Of a stretch of DNA of 64,000 bases, positions 11,419 through 24,430 are shown piece by piece. Position 1 is the stretch's first letter, and every line of letters begins with the position of its first letter. Source of the stretch: Circinella minor (taxonomy: Eukaryota > Mucoromycota > Mucoromycetes > Mucorales > Lichtheimiaceae); the NCBI GenBank assembly GCA_016758965.1, contig JAEPRB010000044.1:62001-126000 (forward strand), read 5' to 3'. The notes under the pieces were generated by a model. The model was not told the origin of the DNA. It saw only the letters and a program-made list of their open reading frames with translations, and did not search any database. A program made the position numbers and the translations under genes.

Positions 11419-14400
11419 ATTATTACTTTTTAAGGGGGGAATGCTATTTTTGGCTTATATTTTTGTTTAAAAGATGAAATGATAATGAACTATAACAACA
11501 AAATAAAAGAAGTAGATGATGAAACGAATGAATAAAAGAAAGGAAAGGGTGGGTGTAAATTAAAGAGGAAAGAAAGAAAGAAAGAGAGGGAAGGTGAGGT
11601 TATAATAGAAGACGAAATAGTTTGTTGGAATTGAAACGGGCAGGCACGTTAATCGTTTCTCGGCGGTTTTTTATACTAGATCGTGAAAGAATGGGAAGAG
11701 AGTGTGTTGAAATATGGATTCTACGGCCAAAATTCTATTTAAAGATTATTTTACTCATTTTACATATAAGAACATATACATAACAACGTAAGGATGACAT
11801 ACTTGCAAATGTACTTGTTTTTTTATGAAGATCATATCTAAAATCGGCTATTCAACGCGATGTATTTTTACTTTTTTTTTCCTCTTTGGTTGGGCGTTTT
11901 AAAAAGGAGTAGTACTTCGTAACTATGTATGATATAGCTATGAAAAGAAGGGAGAGAGAGTACGTAATTGTACCTATTCATGTAGCCACTTCTTTGTTTT
12001 ATATGGATGCAGTAGTAATATATCATTCAAACTCCTGATAGGGTCTTGGTTATTTGTTCATTCTATATTTTATGATGATTTTAATTAACATTTTAAGTAG
12101 GTAGTGTAAAGCAATAATGAAAGAATTTCCCAGTAATTTTTCATTGTTGTGATTATACTTACCAATAAATAAATACAGACAGAATATTTACTTTTTTGCT
12201 GTTTTTATTTTATAAACTAACCTATATTCTTACTCCTGAATATATGTACTGTAGATACACAGAACGAGAAGGGAAAAATGTTCCATTTATACAGATTTTA
12301 TTATGATTATATTATTACTATTATTATTCATAAACAAAATTATACTTGGAAAACTTCTTCTAGGCTAGATATACATAATAACAGATGAGATGTTAAATGA
12401 TATTTGCAAAAGAGGTATTAGAACATTATTTTTGATTATTACTTAAGTTACACGTAACATATATATTTACAAATAGGTTAAGCAATGATCAAGTTACAGG
12501 GATATGATAAGTCAAACATTTATTTCATTCCCTCATTCTCTCCCTCTCAATTCAATTTTCATATAATACAAATAAATATACAAATACACCCCTTTATATG
12601 TTAATGGGGAGTAATAAAATTGAACAGTGCATATAATAAAATATAAGGATGATACATAAAGATAGCTTTTTGATAATTATTTTTAAAGCTTTATATTTGT
12701 GTCGAAAAAATAAACGCTTTCCCACGAAGAAACAACACTTTATTCACATATAAGCAAGTCAAAGTGCTAGATAGAAACAATTATGTGGTGGTTGTGGTGT
12801 TATTGATAATACACCAGTGCGTAGCCATTCGGTTATTTCTAACTAATAATTTATACCCACTACACAATAGCTATAATTTATATAGTTATTGCTGCTAGAT
12901 TTGGAAAGGATAATAGTAGATAATGATTACATCAACAATATATTTATTTACTGACTTTTTTTTAATCGATGATAGAAGTTTAATTTGTGATAATGTTAGG
13001 TGATCCATGCTGTAGATCTCTAGTTCCATTAACACCATTATCAAAAGTTTAGATGTTGCAGCTGACGACACCTAGTTTCGTCATAAGTTTGTTTACTACT
13101 ACCTTGTTTTCGCGCTGACCCTACTAGATCCCCTACCTAGTTTTTCTCCATGCGCGCCACAAGGACATTACTCCAAAAAATAATTTAGCAGCAAAAATTC
13201 TATCTTGATATTCATCACTTGTATCTTTATATTATTTGAATTACTTTCTTCAGTATATACTCTGCTCATCGCAACCAGTCGGCGAATTTACTACAAAGGA
13301 ACACCGGGCACGGAATTTACTGTAGTTTTAGATAAATAAAAATAAGTTTTGACCGTAATCCATGTTAAAGACATGATTTCTGTTTGCTTGCTATTCAATA
13401 ATTGTAATATATGCGAATGTTTTAGTGATTGATACTGATGTTTCTCTTTGGTCGGGTATGACTTGATTTATCTTGAATTCAAACATATTTGTCATTGAGA
13501 GAAGTATATGTCAAGAAAAACAATAAAAATCTATTTTTAAATCAAAGCTAAAACTACACGTAGTATCATCACAATTGGCAGCTGTGGATTATCTTACGCA
13601 ACATCAACTGGATATGATAAAAATCCAACTGAGATATCTAGTGATTTTTCATTCGAGATTGGTGTGCATCATTACATCCAACAGTGTTCAAGATACTACA
13701 ATTATGAGCTTACTTTAAGTGTGCCTCACTAGGTGAACCAATATATCTACGAGCAAATATGGCAGACAACGATAAAATCAATAGCTACAACGAAGGCTGA
13801 AGAAGAGGCCTGTAAAATTCGTCAAGATAGTAAGCACAGGTTTTCTTCAGACGCAGTTCTACATAAAACACCTGTAAAAGGTGAAGGCTTGCAAAAAAAA
13901 AGTATATTTGAAAAAAGAAACGGCTATTGTGAGAAGTTGTTTTAACTAGTAGTTTACAAGAGCCAAAAATTATTATTGATTCTACATTTCAGCAATAGAC
14001 TAGATCCAGTATTGTAGAATTTAATTGGTTGGGCTGTTAAGTATGATACTAAGAACTATAATAATCTCAAATTTGATAATATAATGCGTCACTAAACTGA
14101 GATTTTACACGTGACATGATATCCCGTGGGTCTCTCTACAAGATAATAAACTCTGAGAGCATGGATAAAAGACTATTTCGAAATAAGAAACCTTACGAAA
14201 CCTTTTCTAAAATACATTTGACTGAAGGCGAATTAGATAGCATATATGGCTAAGATTTGAATGGCGATAATTCTAGTACCACATCTTGTAACAAATATTT
14301 AGCTACTAATAATTTCATGCTTAATTAATACAAAAGAAAGCCTAACCCTGTACTATATTCGTTTATTGCATTCATAAAAAAGTTAACTTCGTACGCGTTG

Positions 14401-15997
14401 TAATAAAAAGTGTGATTTTTGTCACACTTTTGTAAGGAGACTGAACTTTTACATAGTGGTTTTTCTGAACTATTTGCAGTCAGGCTATTTTTCACTTTTA
14501 AAGGCCTGTTAGGTCATTACGTAGGAAAACACCAATATTAGTGATACTATCTAAATATAATAGCATATGTAATATCTTAAATAGGTCATGATACCCTAAT
14601 TATGCAGGTCGTTGTGCGTTGGTGCATCATTGTGACACAAGGATAGCACAGTAGAATAAACAGCAGTCTTCCATATGATATAAAAGGAATCCCGAAGGAG
14701 CCAGCTATACCATAGGGATTATTTAAATTGTGACCGATAACAAAATCAGACGGCGTCATTAAGAGATTAATGTCGAGAACCCAAAAAAAGATTAATTTTA
14801 CTTTATACAATACGTACGTAATGTTTGTAATTTCTATAAAACAAAAAATGGGCCCTTGTAATAAAGATATATTATGTAACTTGTTCAGATAGTAAGAGAA
14901 ATGTAATATATACAATAAAAAGTTGTTACTATTATAGTGTTTATGTAATAGGTAATAATATAATTGTAAAAGAAAAGCGGCCACTTTCAGCTTTTAGTGT
15001 GCTAAATAGATATACATTCACATGTTACCATGTTTCCATCTTAGTTTCTTTGTCTATGTGGATGAAAAAAAAAACTTGACGCTACGTACTGTAACAGACA
15101 GCTATTATCATTTGAATTAATGGTGGTACTATTCAATTTTTTAAATATTTTTTTTGTAATGATCAACAACATAAAAAAAGAAATAATTTAGTGACGTGAA
15201 TACACAGAATAATAATAATAATAATAATACTTTGCTTCTTGTTACTATACATACTATACAACTACATGAGGAACACACGCATATATATATATATTTCAAG
15301 CACATGTACCTTTTGTATTAACTCTTTGCTCCGATTCAATAGTAAAAATAATAAGGTCTGAAACGTGATAATTACGCATTACACGCTCTTTTTTTTTATA
15401 TCTAATGTTTAATAACAGTACCTTGTTTATTTTACTGCTATTGTATTAGCACAACATTCAAACAAATTCTCATGGTCATTTGTTTTACTTATTCCTTTTC
15501 CTTCCTTCGGTGCCGGGATAATATTATAAATTAAATACCATTAAGTCTTTTGATGATAATAAATCGATCATTATTGTAAAGTAAGGTGATAAAGTTTTAT
15601 AAGCTGAGATCGTATGTCATAAGAATTTCGTTTATAATAGTACATTGTAGAACAATCCCTGTTTGTACAACCATAAAAGAACGAGGTAGAGACTCTTTTT
15701 ATCAAAAATCTGTGCGTTGTTGTTTTTCTTTTTGTTACTGTCATTATCATTATTGTTATTTTCTTATGTTTGTTAAAAATTCAAGTTAAAACCACATGTT
15801 ATCTTGGATGTAACAAGTTTCAGGCAAATCTTTCACATGCCCACCATTGCCAAGGACAAGAAAAAGGATCCAAGAAAATGATTGAAAATGGGATTCAAAG
15901 GGTTACACGAAGTCAAAACAAGGCATAAAAAACAGCCACTCTCATTTCCCTTTTTTTCCCGCTCTTTTATTTTTTTTTATCTTTATTTCGATATACC
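11419..15997. other. Gene-poor AT-rich interval, 4.6 kb
   Basis: No gene could be supported here. The part nearest 11.4-11.7 kb is purine-rich on the plus strand and likely holds the PI4P 5-kinase promoter. Around 13.56-13.95 kb there are short open stretches on the plus strand, including about 70 codons at 13733-13945 starting MNQYIYEQIWQTT, that might be the remains of a decayed gene but match nothing I know. The last kilobase before 15998 is the presumed promoter of the Vip1-like gene, with a T-rich tract at ~15950-15990. Confidence 0.5.
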
Positions 15998-17328
15998 ATG
16001 GTCAACTGGACTATTTCTGTATGTTTCTTCTCTCATTCCTTTCAATTGCATATAACCAATAATACTAGTACTAGGAGTAACAAAGTAGTAACAATAACAT
16101 GAATATTTTATAGATTCCAGAGAGTCCCTCTCCCAACTACGTCGTTGTAAAGAACATTTCACCTGATTCCTCTGAGAAAACAGGTAACAACTTCCCTAAC
16201 TTTTTAATTTTTTGACACCTGCTTTCTTTTTAAATACGTGTATAAGTTAATTAGATATTCATATCCTTTTTTGTTTTTTATTTTCCAGTCAGAGAATTCT
16301 TCCTCTTTTGTGGCAAAATCAAGGAATTTGAACTCGTTAAGTATGTTTTTTTTTCGCTACCCTTTTAACTGTATTAATTACCCCCCCCCAAAAAAAAAGA
16401 GAGAAGAACAAAAGACGCGTTGTTGGGGCATCACGCGGAGCATTTGTTGGGATATCTCTCTGCCAATCCCCCCGAAAAGTTGTTATTAACTGTAAAGTAT
16501 TATAATAATTATTATCAGGGAAGAAGAGGAACAGCAAGCTTTGATCCACTTTGAAAGAGAATCAGCCGCCAAAACAGCTGCTTTACTTAGCAATGGTAAT
16601 AATACCACTAATAATGAATAAAGATGATTAGAATAGTATGTCAAAGATGATTAACCGTTTCTTTGACAGCTTTGATCGATGATAATCATATTATTGCAAC
16701 TCCATATTTTGAGTCGACTGCATCAACAAATGATGAACCAGAAACGCAACCCGAAAATGCTCAAGAAACAAAGCCAAAGGCCCGTATTGCTGCTGAAATA
16801 TTGGCAAATGGCTACTTGCTTCAAGATCACATTGTTGCCAAGGGTCTTGAATATGACACTAAATATAATTTATCTACCCGTTTGACTGGTTATTTGCAAA
16901 CACTTCAATCTAATGGTAAGTTATTATTATATTAATTTTGAAAACCATGTGGGGCGGCGTCACTGTTGTTTTATATGATTATAATGTAGTGAGTCTAATG
17001 TAACGACGACAACAAACTACCAATAGTCAAGACATTTGATGAAAAGTATCGTGTGTGGGATAAGGCCATGGAATATAATGAAAAGTTCAAGATTCAAGAG
17101 AAGGTCAATAATGCAGCCAACACTGCTCAAACTCGTGCAGTGAATGCATTGCAAACTCCAACAGGTCAAAAGGTTCATGGATTTGCCCAACAAACTTTGG
17201 CTCAAATTGCAGCTGTTCACTACGAAGCTAAAAAGATTCAAAGTGACAAGTTGATTGGTCAAGCTACCGCTAACGCTAACAATGTTGCTTCTGCAGAATC
17301 TGAAAAGGCTGCAACTACTGTTGCATAA
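15998..17328 (+). CDS. Vip1-like RNA-recognition-motif protein
   Basis: Six exons join in phase: 15998-16018, 16114-16183, 16289-16340, 16519-16595, 16670-16915 and 17027-17328, giving 255 residues. The N-terminus carries a short RRM: NYVVVKNISPDSSEKTVREF (RNP2-like strand and first helix), then FFLFCGKIKEFEL, then a segment ending TAALLSNALIDD. The rest is an Ala-rich helical tail, with IAAEILANGYLLQDHIVAKG in the middle and repeated Ala/Gln/Asn heptad-like sequence to the C-terminus. This arrangement matches fission yeast Vip1 and its fungal relatives, proteins whose function is poorly defined. RNA binding is inferred from the fold. Gene boundaries are clear; a CA microsatellite lies about 180 bp past the stop. 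Confidence 0.88.
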
Positions 17329-17507
17329 AATAACATGGCTATACCTTTATTCATGTTTTTATATATGGTATGTAAAGCATACATTTATATAAATCATACT
17401 GACTGACAATTCGAAATAACAACAACAAAAAAAAAAGATATATATTTCCTTCCTTTCTTTTCTCAACCAATATATCAATCTAACCTTTCTTTCTTTTTAT
17501 AATCCAT

Positions 17508-17510
<3 letters not shown>

Positions 17511-17556
<46 letters not shown>
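17511..17556. repeat. CA dinucleotide microsatellite (23 units)
   Basis: An uninterrupted run of CA repeats, 46 nt long, in the 385 bp gap between the Vip1-like gene and the next plus-strand gene. The rest of that gap is AT-rich with short poly-A runs. Confidence 0.95.
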
Positions 17557-17557
<1 letters not shown>

Positions 17558-17713
17558 TATACACAAATAACAACAAATTCCCTCTAGTTATTATAATATC
17601 ATTTAAATAAACATAAACAAATAACTAAAAATAATAATTTATTGTTTACTTTTTGATATCCGCATTCCCTTTTTAAGCTATGCTTATTTTTTATTTTATT
17701 TTCAAAAATTCTT

Positions 17714-20071
17714 ATGAACTCTTCACTGATTCCACCAACACGTACAGTATACATTTATCGAGAACCATCATTATCCGCTGAACAAACAATAACAAAGGAC
17801 CGAAAATTACACCAATGGAAAACCTATAAAGAAAATGAAGAAACATGTCCAACGACAAATTCGTTAGCCCGAACATTTATCAATGTCACTAATCAATATC
17901 AAAAAAATGAAAATGAAAATGAATTAACCGTAAATTTGATCAACTTGGCGAAACAAATATGTATTTGCAAACGAAGTTTACAATTTTCGAATATAAAGTT
18001 TATAAATATATGGTTGAATCATATGATATCAGGGAAAATAACAGCAAATGATTCATCATCCCCGTTACTTGTTTATCACGCGTTGACCCGCCACACATGT
18101 TATTTAACACTTGGACCATTGATTATACTAGCAGAGATAAAATGGTTAAAAGAGCAATGTAATATATTATTAGTTTCATCATCATCGAGTAATGTGTATC
18201 AAGGTAAATACGAAATTCAGGGGCGGAGGGTTATTGGATGAAAATTAGGGATGTGATTATTGATATATCCCGGTATTGTTATTAGACTATGTTGAGGAAA
18301 TGATTGTTGAGTCAAAATGGGATGTTATACAAGCTATAATCAATAAGGAAGTTGAGTCTATGTGTGTAATATGGTCATTGTAAGTTTGTAGAATAATTCA
18401 GTTTCTAGGAACGCGAAAATCAATTGATTGGATAACAATAGGATGGATAATCTGTTTATTTATTAGGAACAATGATAACTATCAAAATGAGGCAATGCGG
18501 TGCAATCATATTGAACTAATATTAACTGTCTTGCACGATCCAAAACGACTACGAATATTTTCTGATGAAGAAAGACGTGGTATGGTGAAATCATATATAC
18601 TTAATCGACTATTAACTCCACAAGGTGGGATGGATATTATGAAAGCAAAACAATTGGTGTTACAAGGTAAAAAAAAAAAAAACATATTTTATAACTTTGT
18701 ATAATGCATATATGAAAGACTAACAAGGAACTATATTCAAATAACAGATAGTAGAACATTGATGGTACATGGGGGAGTGTTAAGGCTATTGACGAATTGG
18801 GTTAGCCCATCTATTTTATTGTCATCCGAAACGGTAAATTTTTATATCACAGATATACAACACCCAAAGAGGTTTTTTTTATAAAAAAGTTGGTTACTTA
18901 GCAACGTCTATTATTATGTTTGTATAGGAACTACCACTAATACATGTACGACTTATGTTTGGATTATATATGATTATATGCCAACGTGTTGCACAAGCGT
19001 GCAACATTGGTGAAGCCGCTAATATGCTCGAAAAATTGAATGATGCTGCAGTGGATATTATTACCAATGGATTTCGAGATAAGGAACGTATGTCTATTAT
19101 TTTGACAATGGTTCAATTATTATTGCTTCATACAAGTGAAATGTTAGGATTAAAATATCCAAAATGGTTTGATGTAAGTTAAAGAAAGAGATGATTTATT
19201 TCGTGATCTGTGAGAAGAATTAAGGTTACTGCACCAGTTTATATTTATATGTATTATTTGTTTTTTACATATAGCAAATGTTTATTGATCCCAACTCGAC
19301 GCACATAAATACTACTCGAATGGGTCAACAATTTCTATTATTCTTGGAATCGTTAGCCATTTGTGATACACCCACTGTTTTACAGGTAAAAGTAACATAT
19401 TTAGTATCATATGTTATCGTTATTATTTTTGTTTCAGCATGTTTATTAATATATATATATATATAATAGATGCATGGAAAAGCATTACAAGGAAACAGGA
19501 ATTTACCTGTCCAAAGGTTCATCTCTTTGGTCAAGACCCGTTTGATGGAACTTGGGGTAAATAATAAAAAAAGAGTTTGAGTTCAAAATAGAAAGAATAG
19601 CGATATGTATCTTAACGCAAATGTAATTCTATGTATCCTTATTTATAGCTGGATCAATCCTTACGTACTCATCCAACATCATTACATCATCCAGTACAAG
19701 TGTCAACATCACAATACTTTGATTCTGTTAATCGAAATACATCAGCAACAGTAACAGCAGCGTTAGCTTATAGTAATAACAGTAACGGTAGTAATGGTCA
19801 TGCTAGTGGTACACCAGTACAACAAGAAAATACAGTGGAAGTGATATTGACCACATTTAAAGAAACAGGGTTGATACCTAAAAGTTTGCTTGAAGATTCT
19901 ATTTTTCGTCCCCTCTGGTTTAAAGTGACATTTTTGCCATCATTGATCCAATGGCAAAATAGCAACAAAAATGAGTTGGAAATGGCACGTGATCAACTAA
20001 TACAAGCGTTAAGGGACCGTAAAAGGATACCAGATGAGATCTATATGAAATATCTTAAAAATAAAAAATAG
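17714..20071 (+). CDS. FANCA-like helical protein (tentative)
   Basis: Eight exons join in phase: 17714-18203, 18286-18379, 18467-18666, 18748-18833, 18928-19173, 19275-19385, 19470-19556 and 19649-20071, for 578 residues. The protein is almost entirely helical with no signal peptide or membrane span. Its last ~55 residues contain an aromatic FRPLWFKVTFLPSLI block, a charged helix with QLIQALRDRKRIP, then EIYMKYLKNKK. From memory, vertebrate FANCA has the same order: FR followed by aromatics, FLPALL, a helix ending K-IP, and a LY-x-Y. FANCA is the scaffold of the Fanconi anaemia core complex in interstrand cross-link repair. The protein is far shorter than human FANCA (about 1450 residues), so it would be a reduced homologue or only distantly related. 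The gene structure is secure; the family name is a hypothesis. Confidence 0.5.
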
Positions 20072-22886
20072 TAATCGAGTATAGTTCTAATTATTGCGGA
20101 GAAAATAATGAAACTATATTATTGTTTATCTTTTCAAGATAGCGTTCATCGATCGTCAATCACGGGTGACAACTAATTCATATCACTACTTACTTTGTCC
20201 TAACATTTTTTATTAGTTACAATTACAATACGTAGACCCATAATATGCACTAATTTTGACAAACCACTAGTGTATATAACTATGGAAAAAAACTAAAACG
20301 ATATATCATCACATGCCTTTCAAGCTGACCTCCGTATGAAATAGCTGAAATGAAATTTATAATAAATTCCAACATTTTTTTTTTCAATAAAAGTTTTCTA
20401 TATAAATCTTGTTGCAGCGTTCAAAATTAATACTACGTATTGGCCGCTTTCGTTAATATTCATCGAATATTACATTGTGCTGTTAAAAGTTGCATGATGC
20501 TACAACGAGATTTGAAGTACTTATGATCTGAAATAAACCATTGGAAATTGTGGCATTTATGTTCACCGTGTTTGTTATACGTATCACCATGGAAGGGTAA
20601 AATTTAATCAATGGGCTGAGAATAATCCAAGTAAAATAATACTACGTACAAGTTTTAAAAATCAAGGTTTATTGTTTTGAATTTACTTGTGTATATGCTT
20701 TCTAGCAAAATGATCATTATCGGCTGTTCAGATTTATCAGATTGAAAGTAAGAAAATGTTTCGATAATTTACCATACGTACTTCACAAAAAACAATTTTG
20801 ATATTGATATTTGTGTAATTCCTATAACATCGAAAAGTCTCAGTCTGCATGATTCAAGTAATAACATAGATACAGCAATAATATCAAGTTACTTTTTTGT
20901 GGGAAGGATAAATTAATTTTCATGCCTATATCCGTATATAATATCTATATATACACTTTTTATTATCATAATACGCACAGTGTATAATTCAACACGTCAA
21001 ATATTTGAAGTTGTGAAGTTAAGTTGAATATGGTCGAGGTATTTTGGTATTAAACACCACGTTTTCAAAATACTCCGGAATAGAGTTTCAGGTTTGAAAT
21101 GTATTACAAATTTTCGCAAAAACACTCATCCGGATACAAAAAAAAAAAAGGTTCTATGATAAAGAATTCTGAAAACGCTTTTTGCTAATGTAGAGGACAA
21201 TACGTTCTCAAAAAGAGAGTATCAAAGAATATAGCTGTCGTGTTATCAATCATTATATATCCTGTTACTAACTCATCAAAATATAATACAATTAATTCTC
21301 TGCAACATAATAGCATTATACTTACACAAAATAACAGGTCATTGGATAATGGATAATAGCATCTAATAAGATACAATCGTGGTAAAATACCGTGAAAAAT
21401 ACAATCTATTTTTCCATTATCCCTATTTATATACATTATCGACTTATCTAGGTACGAAATTTAAAGATAAGATTATCTGCATTTTACTGAAGTTTACTAA
21501 GTGAAACCTTCATGTCGTCAACTAGTATTACTGTTTTATACGGTACGTGGATCATTAGATAACATCTTTTACATACTAGCTTTGATGTTATTGATACGAA
21601 CAGTTACAATACATATTACATACAATTTATAAAAAGAGTCAGTCACCACAAGAAGACAGTAGTATATGATACTTGTGGGTTCATCAACACAAAGCAATGT
21701 TATCAAAACAAACAAGTTGACCCCATATCCTATTTTAGGATTCTTTTTGAGAGAAACGTGCGTCGTCACCAAACATAAATATTACCCTTTTCATCATTTC
21801 GGTACCAGAACTGCAGTTTTATTGATGTAGGGGATCCGTGAGAAACTATTTAAACGTGTTAAAGTTACTTAACAGTTAACATGCAATTGCCAGTTGACAA
21901 AACCTTTTTTAAAAAAACAAAACAAAAAACAAAAAACCAGAGGGTATATATTTATCTATTAATTTTAAAAAAAGCTATATAACTATCTTAAGATAGGACC
22001 CTTGATAGACACTACAAAAGCTTCTTTGAGTAATGGGGTGCTGATCTAAAACAAGTATATATCTTTTTTTTTTCTATACGCACATACTGTTTATATATAT
22101 AAAGGAATTTACTTGTGAAGGAGACTGGCCGAAAGAAGATGAGAAATAGCTTTATAGTAGTCATTTTAAAAAATTATATTTTGGGGACCTTGCATGAATA
22201 TCGTAGAGGCGGGACATTTTAAAGTTTCAGAACAGCGAGTACATACACAATGTGATTGGGTGATATTCATTAGAATGATTTTTATGTACAAAAAAGGTTT
22301 TGAGTCAAAGAGCCGCAATATAGGGCGTATAACTATAAATGTCTATAATTTTTCATTTTAACTACTAGTGCATCTGTTTAAGTAAGAACAGGTTAGATTA
22401 AAATAATTGTTGGGATGATGAATCATTGTGCATCTATTTTGCTTAAAAAGTGCTCAAAAGAATATAGAGCCACAGAAAGAAAAAAAATCATACCATTGAT
22501 AAACAGAAAAAAAAATGATAAACAAAAAAAAGGAAGACACTTGCGGTCAATGTGTTTATTTATTGCTATCAGCGATTTAGCTTATCATAATAATGCTGCT
22601 ATAGATAGGAGCGGAGTATTAGGGGCAAAAAGAAACCGGAATTGAATAGCCCGTTCGTGGTAAAGTAGCAAGTACATCCATACTGTAGGGATTACTTATA
22701 TGGGTTTACGCACTTATTAGTCAACTGGTCATGTTATATTCTTCAATGCATTTTTTTGTTTGAAATATAAATACTTTTCCAATTTCTTTTTTTTCTCATT
22801 TTTAGTTTCTTTTCCTTTTGTTTGCTGGTTTTGCTTTTTCTGCCTTTCCATTATTACTTTTTACTTTACAAAAACTACAAATTATC
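20072..22886. other. Gene-poor AT-rich interval, 2.8 kb
   Basis: No exon chain or RNA gene was found. Frames at 21185-21436, 21569-21772 and 22415-22645 are short, low in complexity and lack homology I can recognise. The final ~150 bp has a T-rich tract typical of promoters in this window and probably drives the xanthine dioxygenase gene. Confidence 0.5.
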
Positions 22887-24430
22887 ATGACTTTTACTAT
22901 TGAACCTATCAAGCCTACCAAAGCTCAAAGTGGTGTCGATTTTGGTGCTATGATCAATGATTTGGATCTTGAAAAGCTGTCAGGTAAATTATTTCACCTA
23001 CTCCTACATATTCATACGGATAATTATAATCCACTTTATATCCAATTGTTTTTATTTAGCTAATATAGAAAAATTGTTTTATAAATAATATAGATCACGA
23101 CTTTGAAATTTTACGTGACGCCGTCTATACTTATCAAGTTGTTGTTATCCGTAACCAATCCCATCTTCAACCCAAAACACAGTATGAAATCACCAAACGT
23201 TTTGAGCCTGAAGTGGATACTTATGGTCATGGTGGCCAACATCGTGCTCAACAATCCGTGATCGCACGTGATCTCTCTCCATTACCCGATGTTCCCCAAG
23301 TTCAATTGCTTGGTCATGGTTTGATTAAAAATTATCAAGGTGTTGAAGAACGTCAATTGACTCATCCGCATCATAAGGTGTTTCATCAAACCGTCATGCC
23401 AAAGGAAGATGAAGAAGCTGGTAAGACACGTTTTTATCGATGGCATATGGATGCTGCTTTGTACAAGTTAAATCCACCCAAGGTTACTAGTCTGTTTGGT
23501 TTCAAGAATCCCGTAAGTTATTTTTTGTATTTATTGCATTGTACGATAGATTGATCATTTATTAGACTATTATCTAATTTGTTTATCTATGCTGTATATA
23601 AATGATAACGATTAGGAACCCCGACGCCAAACTGTCGTGTACGACGATGGTACTGATGATACATTGGATGTTCAATTGGGCACAACTGCTTGTAAGTAAT
23701 ATTTGAAAATAAAAAGGGGGAAGGGAAAGGAACCGAATGTGTGAAAGTGATAAAATAAAAAGGGGGCGAGAGGCAAAAAGTCTATATTCTATTTTTATAT
23801 TTACATGTGGGGAGAAAGAATAAACAAACAAAACAAAAATTGACTCATGGGCGAAAAACTATCATACTAGTCATTTCTGGTCAACATGCATTTGAAATTT
23901 TGCCACAGGATTTGAAGGAATTGGCTTTCCGTACCAAGGTGAAATATGCACCTCATCCTTATTTATGGATGTCCAAAGCTCGTTCTCGTTCAACTGGTTT
24001 GGGTATGGTTTCCGAGGGTAAAGAATTGAGCGAAGAAGAATTGCCTCCTATTGAAGAAGAAGCTATTAAGATTTATCCCATGTTATGGAAAAATCCAGTA
24101 ACCAATAAGATTCATCTACAAGTTCATCCCGCAGCTGTACAAGACTTGATCATTGATGGTAAATCAATGGGTGATCTTGAAAAAGTCCGTGAATTACTGT
24201 ACAAGTTCCAACGTCCTTCTATTAATCCTGAAAATGTATATGCTCATGAATGGAATGATGGTGATCTTGTCATTTTCCATAACCGTGGTGTACTACATTC
24301 TGTTGTTGGTTCTTTGAAGGATACGGATGTTCGAATTTTCCAACAATGTAATATGGCAAGTGCAGAACCACCGATTCCTGTTACTGAAGAAGACTTTGCT
24401 CCTTATCGTGTTGCTACCAGCAAGGCTTAA
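22887..24430 (+). CDS. xanA: Fe(II)/2-oxoglutarate-dependent xanthine dioxygenase (XanA type)
   Basis: XanA converts xanthine to uric acid using 2-oxoglutarate and oxygen, a fungal alternative to xanthine dehydrogenase. Exons 22887-22983, 23094-23512, 23616-23691 and 23871-24430 join in phase to 383 residues, the normal family length. The TauD-family metal triad is visible: RWHMDAALYK (His-x-Asp) in exon 2 and the distal His in NRGVLHSVVGS in exon 4. The 2-oxoglutarate-binding Arg is likely that of TDVRIFQQCN. Other family marks are VVIRNQSHLQPKTQYEITKRFEPE near the N-terminus, SLFGFKNPEPRRQTVVYDDGT and MSKARSRSTGLGM. No targeting signal is apparent, so it is probably cytosolic. It stands alone, with no other purine-catabolism gene nearby. 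The start Met precedes the first conserved block by about 13 residues. Confidence 0.92.

Noticed and set aside
14586..14984. 132-codon minus-strand frame
   Set aside because: It is rich in Tyr, Leu, Ile and Phe as expected from AT-rich DNA, has no recognisable domain, and lacks promoter or splice context.
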